Positions 57,019 to 64,000 of a DNA stretch of 64,000 bases are shown in pieces (the stretch's first letter is position 1; each line of letters opens with the position of its first letter). The notes under the pieces were generated by a model. The model searched no databases, was not told the origin of the DNA, and saw only the letters and a list, made by a program, of their open reading frames with translations. Made by a program: the position numbers and the translations under genes. Origin of the DNA: Moringa oleifera (lineage: Eukaryota; Streptophyta; Magnoliopsida; Brassicales; Moringaceae); NCBI GenBank assembly GCA_021397835.1, contig JAJFZO010000385.1:166001-230000 (forward strand), given 5' to 3'.

Positions 57019-57430
57019 ATCTGACTTTGTGAAATAACTGGGAGCCGAAAATGGCGAAAGTGAAATACCACTACTTTTAACGTTATTTTACTTATTCCTT
57101 GAATCGAAGGTGGGGCGTCGCCCCTCTTTTTGGACCAAAGGTTGGCTTCGGCCAGTCGATCGGGGCGGAAGACATTGTCACGTGGGGAGTTTGACTGGGG
57201 CGGCAAATCTGTTAAAAGATAATGCAGGTGTCCTAAGATGAGCTCAACGAGAACAGAAATCTCATGTGGAACAAAAGGGTAAAAGCTTGTTTGATTCTAA
57301 TTTCCAATACGAACCGTGAAAGTGTGGCCTATCGATCCTTTAGACCTTCAAAATTTGAAGCCAAAGGTGTTAGAAAAGTTACCACAGGGATAACTAGCTT
57401 GTGGTAGCCAAGCGTTCATAGTGACGTTGC

Positions 57431-57473
<43 letters not shown>

Positions 57474-57963
57474 GAATTCACCAAGTGTTGGATTGTTCAC
57501 CCACCAATAGGGAACGTGAGCTAGGTTGAGACCATCGTGAGATAGGTTAGTTTTACCCTATTGATGCCCGCGTCACGATAGTAATTCAACCTAGTATAAG
57601 AGGAACCTTTGATTCGCATAATTGGTCATCGTGCTTGGTTGAAAAGCCAGTGGCGCGAAGCTACCGTGCGCTGGATTATGACTGAATGCCTCTAAGTCAG
57701 AATCAAGGCTAGAAGCGATGCATGCCCCCGTCACCCGATTACCGACCTGCAGTAGGTGCCTCTCAGCCCCCAAAGGCACGTGTCGTTGGCGAAGCCCGCG
57801 TGGTGGAGGAGCCTGGTGGGCTACCTTGGAGTGTGATTCCCACCGAGCGACGGGTAGAATCATTTACAGACGACTTAAATACGCGACAGGGTATCGTAAG
57901 TGGCAGAGTGGACTTGCTACCACGATCCACTGAGATTCAGCCCTTTGTCGCTTCGATTCGTCC
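54611..57963 (+). rRNA. 26S rRNA, near full length (about 3,353 nt), probable pseudogene
   Basis: Plus-strand 26S from GTGACCCCAGTTCAAGCGGG to ATTCAGCCCTTTGTCGCTTCGATTCG, close to the usual plant length of about 3.38 kb. Conserved blocks appear in order: AAGCATATCAATAAGCGGAG, AACTCACCTGCC, the AACAAGGGGAATCC region and GGGATAACTAGCTTGTGG (usually GGCTTGTGG). The sarcin-ricin loop reads AGTATAAGAGGAAC, with both bases of the central CG changed. It is the most complete rRNA gene here and the only 26S on the plus strand. The core changes argue against function. Confidence 0.93.
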
Positions 57964-58209
57964 CTTCCCACCTCCCGAACCCCTACAACAATTATCATTC
58001 TTTTTTGGACAATCGATGCCCTGAGGTCTGAAATCGTCCTTCAAGATAATGACCTGGAAAAAGAAGCAAGTCCTTTGGGCTTGTAGAGAATGAGAAACGC
58101 AAGGGAAAAACACTTGGAAACATATCGAGAAGCATTGGGGAACCAAGCGTTACTCCAATAAAAAATATATATATCTACCAGAAACTTGTCCCTCGGTAAA
58201 GTACGGCCT
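57964..58209 (+). other. 26S-proximal IGS / 3' ETS
   Basis: Inverse homologue of 36009-36261, including GACTTGCTTC-like, GGAAACATATCGAGAAGC and AATAAAAAATATATATATC blocks and ending CTCGGTAAAGTACG. The repeat array follows directly. This is a native 26S-to-IGS order. Confidence 0.8.
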
Positions 58210-61200
58210 AGTGAGCGAGTCAGGGGAGCCGCATCACACAGACACTAGGCACGGGAGGCATGCCTCAGTAGCCCCCAGTAGGCACGGCATGGGCAGCTTG
58301 CCCAGAGTGTGGCAGCAGTAGGCGCGCCAGCCAGGCCACTAGCGCCCATCGTTTGCCAGCCCCCTTGTCCCTGACCATCGACATGGTGCCTAACGAGTGA
58401 GCCAGGGGAGCCACATCACATGGACCCTGGGCATGGAAGGCATGCCTCGACGGCCCCCAGCAAGCACCGCTTAGGCTGCTTTCCCAGCTTGCAGCAGCAG
58501 TGGGCGCGCCAGCTAGGCCATGGGCGCCCATCACGAGCCAGCCCCTCGACATAGTAACCAACGAGCGAGCCATGGGAGCCGCATCGCATGGACCGTAGGC
58601 ATGGGCTGCTTGCCAATCGTGCGGCAGCAGTGGGCGTGCCAGCTAGGCCACAGCCACCCTTCACTAGCCAGCCCCTCGATATAGTGCCCATCAAAAGAGC
58701 CAGGGGAGCTGCATCGCATGGACCCTAGGCACAGGAGGCATGCCTCAGCAGCCCCTAGCAGGCATGGCATGGGCTGCTTGCCCAACGAGCGACAGCGGTG
58801 GGCACGCTAGCAAGGCCATGGGCTGCCATCACGAGGCAGCCCCCTCATCCTTGCCCATCGACATAGTGCCCAGCGAGTGAGCTAGGGGTGCCGTGTCACA
58901 CAGACCCTTGTCACCGAAGGCGCGCCTCGGCAGCCCCCAGCAAGCATGGCATGGGCAGCTTGCGGCAGCGGTGGGCACGCATCATGAGCCAGCCCTCTCA
59001 TCACTGCCCCTTGACATAGTGCCCAGCGAGCGAGCTAGGGGGTCCACGTCGCACGGACACTGGGCACGAGAGGCATGCCTCGGTAGCCCCCAATAGGCAC
59101 GGCATGGGCTGCTTGACCAGCGTGCGAAAGCGGTGGGTGCGCTAGCTAAACCGCAAGCACCCATCGGGATCCACATCGGACGGACCCTAGGCACCGAAGG
59201 AATTCCTCGACAGCCCCTAGCAGGCATCACATGGGCTGCTTGCCCAGCGTGCGATAGGGGTGAGCGCACCAGCCAAGCCATGGGCGCCCATTGCGAGCCA
59301 TCCCATTGTGCCTGTCCCTTCATGTAGTGCCCAGCAAGCGAGCCAGAGGAGTCACGTCGCACGGACCCTTGGGATGGGAAGCATTCCTTGGAAGTCCCCA
59401 GCAGGCACGGCATGGGCTGCATGCCCAGCGTGTGGCAGTGGTGGGCACGTTAGCCAAGCCATGGGCTCCTAGTTGCGAGCCAGCCCCCTAGTCCTTACCC
59501 CTTTACATAGTACCTAGCGAGAAAGCCAAGGGAGCCATGTCACACGAACCCTAGGCACAGGAGGCATGGCTAGGCAGCCCCCCGCAGGCATGGCATGGGC
59601 TGTGTAGCAGCGGTGGGCGCGCCAGCCAGGCTACTGGCGCCCATTGCTTATGAACGCCCCCGTCCTTGACCCTCAACATGGCACCTAGCAAGCGAGCCAG
59701 AGGAGCCGCATTGTATGGGCCTTGGGCACAGGAGGCATGCCTTGGCAGCCCCCAGCGGGCATGGCATGGGCTGCATACCCAGCATGCGGCAGCGGTGGGC
59801 GCACAAGCCAGGCCACGGGCGCCCATCGCGAGCTAGCCCCCTCGTCCCTGCCCCTCAACATGGTGCCCAGCGAGCGAGCAAGGGGAGCCGCATTGCACGG
59901 ACCCTGGGCACAGGATGCATGCCTCAGCAGCCCCCAACAGGCATGGCATGGGCTGCTTGCCCCGCGTGCGGCAGTGGTGGGCGCACTAGCCAGGCCACGG
60001 GCACCCATCACGAGCCAGCCCCCTCGCCCCTGCCCCTCGATATTGTGCCCAGCGATCGAGCCAGGGGAGCCGCGTCGCACAGACCCTAGGCAAGGGAGAC
60101 ATGCCTTGGCAGCCCACAGCAGGCACGGTATGGGTTACTGCCCAGCATGTGGCAGCGGTGGGCGCGCCAGCCATGCCACTGGGGCCCATCGCTTGCGAGC
60201 CCACCCGTCACTGACCCTCGACATGGTGCCCAGCGAGTGAGCCAGGGAAGCCACGTCGCACGGACCCTGGGCACGGGAGGCATGCCTAGGAAGCCCCTAG
60301 AAGGCATGGCATGGGCTGTGCAGCAACAGTAGGTGCGCCAGCCAGGCCAGTGGCGCCCATTGCGAGCCAGTCCACTCGCCCCCGACCCTCGGCGTTGTGC
60401 CCAGCGAGCGAGCCAGGGAAGCTGCATCGCAGGGACAACTGGGCACAAGTGGCATGCCTTGAGAGCCTTCAGCAGGAAAGGCATGGGCCAAGTGTCCAGC
60501 GTGCAGCAGCGGTGGCTGCGTAAGCCAGGCCAGTGACTCCCATCGCGAGCTAGTCCCCTCGTCCCCGACCCTCGATGTAGTGCCCAGCGAGCGAGCTAGG
60601 GGAGCAACGTTGCACAAACCCTGGGCACTTGAGGCATGCCTCGGCAGCCCCCAGCAGGCACGGCATGGGAGACTTGCCCAGCGTGCAGCAGCGGTGGGTG
60701 CACCACACAGGCCACGCGCGCCCATCGCGAGTCGGCCCCCTCGTCCCTGCCCCTCCAACTACTGCCCAGCGAGTGAGACAAGGGAGCAGCGTCACACAGA
60801 CCCCGGGCATGGGAGGCATGCCTCGGTAGCCCCCCAGCAGGCACGGCATGGGCCTAGTGCCCAGCGTGCGGCAGCAGTGGGCGTGCTAGCCACGCCAGTG
60901 GTGCCCATCGTGAGCAAGCCTCCTTGTCTCGAACCTCGACATAGTGCCCAGCAAGCGAGCCAGGGGAGCCGCGTTGCATGGACCCTGGGAATGGGAGGCA
61001 TGCATCGGCAGCCCCCAGCAGGCACAGCATTGGCTAACTGCCCAGCATGCGTCAGCGGTGGGCGCACCATCCAAGCCACAGGCACCCATCGCGAGCCGGC
61101 CAGGCCACAGGTGCCCACCGCGAGAGAGCACCCTCGTCCCTGCCCCTCGACTTACTGCCCAGCGAGAGAGCTAGGGGAGCCACGTCGCACGGACCCTGGG

Positions 61201-62658
61201 CACAGGATGCTTGCCTCGGCAGCCCCCAGCAGGCACGGCATGGGCTACTCGCCCAGCGTTTGGCAGCGGTGGAATCACTAGCAAGGCCATGGGTGCTGAT
61301 TGCGTGCGAGCCCCCTGGTCCCTGCCCCTCGACTTACTGCCCAGTGAGCGAGCTAGGGGAGCCCCGTCGCACGGACCCTGGTCATGGGATCCATGCCACG
61401 GCAGCCCTTAGCAGGGACGGCATGGGCTGCTTGCCTAGTGTGCGGTACCGGTGGGTGCACCAGCCAGGCCAGTGGTGCCTATCTCGAGCCTGCCCCCTCG
61501 TCCCTGTGCTCAATGAGTGAGCCAAGGGAGCTGTGTTGCACGGACCCTGGGCATGAGAGGCACGCCTCGGCATCCCCCAGCAAGCATAGCATGGGCTGCT
61601 TGCCCAGCGAGCGGCAACGGTGGGCGCGCCAACTTGGCTGCGGGCGCCCATCGCGAAAGAGCCCCCTCGTCCTTGCGCTTCACATAATGCCTAGCGAGTG
61701 AGCCAGGGGAGCCATGTTCCACTAACTCTGGGAATGGAAGGCACGCCTTGGCAGCCTTTAGTAGGCACGGCATGGGCTGCCTGCCCAGCATGCCGCAACA
61801 ATGGGCGCGCCAGTGAGGCAACGGGTGCCCATCTTGAGCCAGCCACTAGACATAATACCCAGCAAGCGAGCCAGGGGAGTTGCATTGCACGGACCCTGGG
61901 CATGCGAGGCACGCCTTGGCAGCCCCCAGCAGGCATAGCATGGGCTGCTTGCCTAGCTAGCGGCAACGGTGGGCGTGCCTAACAGGCCGCGGGCACCTAT
62001 CCCGAGCGAGCCTCCTCGTCCCTGCCCCTTCACATAGTGCCCAGCGAGCGAGCCAGGGGAACCACATCGCACGGACCATGGGAATAGGAGGCACGCCTCA
62101 GTAGCCCCTAGCAGGCACGACATTGGCTGCTTGCCCAGAATGCCGTAGTAGTAGGCGCACCAACCAGGCCACGGACGCCCATTACGAGCCAGCCCCCTCG
62201 CCCCTGCCCCTCGATATGGTGCCGAGCGAGTGAGCCAGAGGAGCCCCATTGCATAGACCCTAGGTATGGGAGGCATGCCTTGGCAGCCCCCAGCAGGCAC
62301 GGCATGGGCTGCTTGCCCAGCATGCGACAGCGATGGGTGCGCCAGCTAGGCCACTGGGGCCCATCACTTGCGAGCCCCCCCATCACTGACTCTCGACATG
62401 GTGCCCAGCGAGCAAGCCAGGGGAGGCGCGTCGCACGGACCCTGGACACGAGAGGCTTGCCTCAGCAGCCCTTAGTAGGCATGACATGGGTGGCTTGCCC
62501 AACGTGGGGCAGTGGTGGGCATGCTAGCCAGTCCCGTCATCCCTGCCCCTCAACATAATGCCCAGCGTGCGAGCCAGGGGTGCCACAGCAGTCCCCAGCA
62601 GGCACGGCACTAGCCTTGCCAGGGGCGCTACTCGTGAGCCAGCCCCTCGATATAATGT
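58210..62658 (+). repeat. IGS tandem repeat array C, about 26 monomers
   Basis: Same monomer as arrays A and B but in the opposite orientation, following the plus-strand 26S. Landmarks such as CTCGACATAGTGCCCAGCGAGC and GAGGCATGCCTC recur about every 165-180 bp. GGGCCAAGTG- and GGGCTGCTTGCCC-type monomers both occur. Open frames up to 233 codons here are repeat artefacts. Confidence 0.9.
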
Positions 62659-64000
62659 GAGGCTTGGCACGTGCTGTGGGCGTTGATTTCATGGCCGTGT
62701 CCCTTGGTTGTGATGGACCTTAAGGGCAGCCATAGGGTGGTTGGAGGTGCACTGGACAAGGCAGCCAGTAAGCACCCTGGACCAGGCAAAGGCACAGCTG
62801 CCCCAGCCTGCTGGCCGCAATGCCCAGTTACGAAATTGGTGTGAATTGATGGCCTTTTCATCATGAAATTGGGCCTGAAATGACTCAAATGAATCATGTA
62901 ATTCATAAGGTGTCTGCCCCTGAAGTTTGGGATCATTTTAACTCACGAGCTACTTTTGATGATTTTTTCAATTTTTCGGGTGTAGAAAATTCATTAAAAA
63001 AAATTTAGTGCCCAGAAAAATCTGAAATTTTTTCTGGTGGTAGATTTGATTTTTCTCCATGCATTACAAAATTTCAGCTCAAAATTCTAATTAAATAATT
63101 TTTTAGACCGATTACGATGGCTCAGACATATTGATGTTTCCTTCTGCCACGAGTTAAATTTCATTTAAGACTCTTTAGGGGGGAGGTGGTCACCCAGCTT
63201 ACTGGGTGCCAACAGGCCATGCGTGCTCCCCTCTTACCCATCCCACATGGGCAGTCGCTGGGCTTGGGGAGCCCAGTGCACATGGCATGGGCAGGGCAGC
63301 TTGCTGCCATGCCCATCCAGCTGATGGTGCGTGGCTGTGACGGCCACCACCGTCACCAGGCAGGCAACCGGCGACGTCAGCCGAAGAGTGTGGGATGCCC
63401 AATTAGTAATCAATGGAGTGGGGAAAATGTGGGAAATGAAATCCGCTAAATTGTGGGCAAGGAAACGAGAAAAATTATGGGATAATGAGCTAGGATGTGG
63501 CTAGACAAGCTCGACGGTGTGGGCGACGAAGCTAACGATGATGCATGTCGTGCGAGGGCCAAATCGCTGGGGGGATTTTGAGCTTACGGAGTGCTTCGTC
63601 GCAGGCCCTCGAGGTGATAGACGTGGGGTTGGATCACGACACTAAGACTTGTCGAGGCGGACTCGATGCACAGCGTGGTCGATGACACGATCGTCGTTTG
63701 TTAGTACCCAGCGAGCCACAAGGCCAGCCTACGCATGGCGTGACACCCCTGCTGCCAAGGCCTCATCGATGGTCCCTTGCCATCAAAGAATTGTCCCTCG
63801 CTATCGAAACAATTTTGCGCTTAGCGGCTTGGGTGCGGTGGCACTCGACAACCTGCATGATCGATAGGCCTTTCGCTCGTCAGCTTGCAGCTCGTTTGGT
63901 GCTGTTGCTGCCCATTTGTACGTGCGACATGTGAGTGGTGATCTAGTCGTGCACGTTGGCAAGCTCCATGCTCCTGCATCGAACTGTCGGCTAGCACATC
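62659..64000 (+). other. unique IGS and 5' ETS, runs off the window
   Basis: Homologous to the inverse of 34345-35507. It starts GGCTTGGCACGTGCTGTGG, includes an AT-rich tract (62930-63120) and a CCCATCCCACATGGGC palindrome-like block. It continues past the candidate start block (63172-63188) into presumed 5' ETS. The 18S gene would be expected beyond 64000. Confidence 0.78.
63172..63188 (+). promoter_or_regulatory. candidate Pol I transcription start block
   Basis: TCTTTAGGGGGGAGGTG is conserved with 34951-34966 (minus), at the boundary between AT-rich spacer and GC-rich presumed ETS. It resembles plant Pol I start sites only in having a TA step followed by a G run. No TATATA box is seen. 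Confidence 0.3.

Noticed and set aside
54611..57963. Functional 26S gene
   Set aside because: Length is nearly right, but the sarcin-ricin loop and other core blocks carry substitutions, and its 18S partner is missing.
60580..61281. 233-codon open frame in array C
   Set aside because: Same artefact as above, the translated spacer monomer.

Overview
The window is nuclear DNA from a flowering plant. The rRNA sequences are plant-type: the 26S 3' end, the ITS1 CAAGGAA motif and the 5.8S all match plant forms. The transposons are plant lineages: Ty1/copia, chromodomain Ty3/gypsy, and a CACTA element with introns carrying TNP2-like and C48-protease genes. There is no intact host protein-coding gene. 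I cannot name the species. The best description is a degenerate, rearranged stretch of 45S rDNA and its intergenic spacer (IGS), invaded by transposable elements.

Layout. 1-2074 is the 5' part of a minus-strand Ty1/copia element (integrase, protease, gag, primer-binding site, 5' LTR) that sits against an IGS repeat array. 2075-11518 is a GC-rich tandem array with a monomer of about 167 or 180 bp. 11519-13409 is a 26S fragment fused to an 18S fragment (minus), followed by a gypsy-B LTR and pol fragment (13410-15345). 15346-17535 is a nearly spacer-free inverted repeat of gypsy-A ends. From 16437 to 30060 a minus-strand gypsy-A copy is split by a 9.8-kb CACTA element (18590-28383) with a TTG target duplication. 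30062-32160 is a second gypsy-A fragment.

32170-36261 is one minus-strand rDNA unit in fragments: 26S 5' third, ITS2, 5.8S, ITS1, 18S 3' end, ETS/IGS, a few repeats, and the 26S-proximal spacer. 36262-40228 is the next unit (26S with a deletion, ITS2, 5.8S, ITS1 piece, 18S 3' part), cut by gypsy-B (40229-41790). 41791-46044 is a second repeat array. 46045-49657 is spacer, a 26S/18S chimera and a solo gypsy-B LTR. 49658-53014 holds short repeats, a 26S fragment, ITS2 and an 18S fragment. 53015-54030 is a third gypsy-B fragment. There the rDNA orientation flips: 54031-64000 is a plus-strand unit with ITS1, 5.8S, ITS2, a near full-length 26S (54611-57963), spacer, a third repeat array and unique IGS/5' ETS.

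No copy looks functional. Each of the four 26S 3' regions carries a change in the sarcin-ricin loop, and the 5.8S copies are altered in conserved motifs. Many differences are of the C-to-T or G-to-A kind expected from decay of methylated CpG. Recurrent themes are microhomology junctions between rRNA pieces, amplification of an rDNA unit after a gypsy insertion, and a CACTA element that has captured the last exon of a two-pore potassium channel (TPK) gene.
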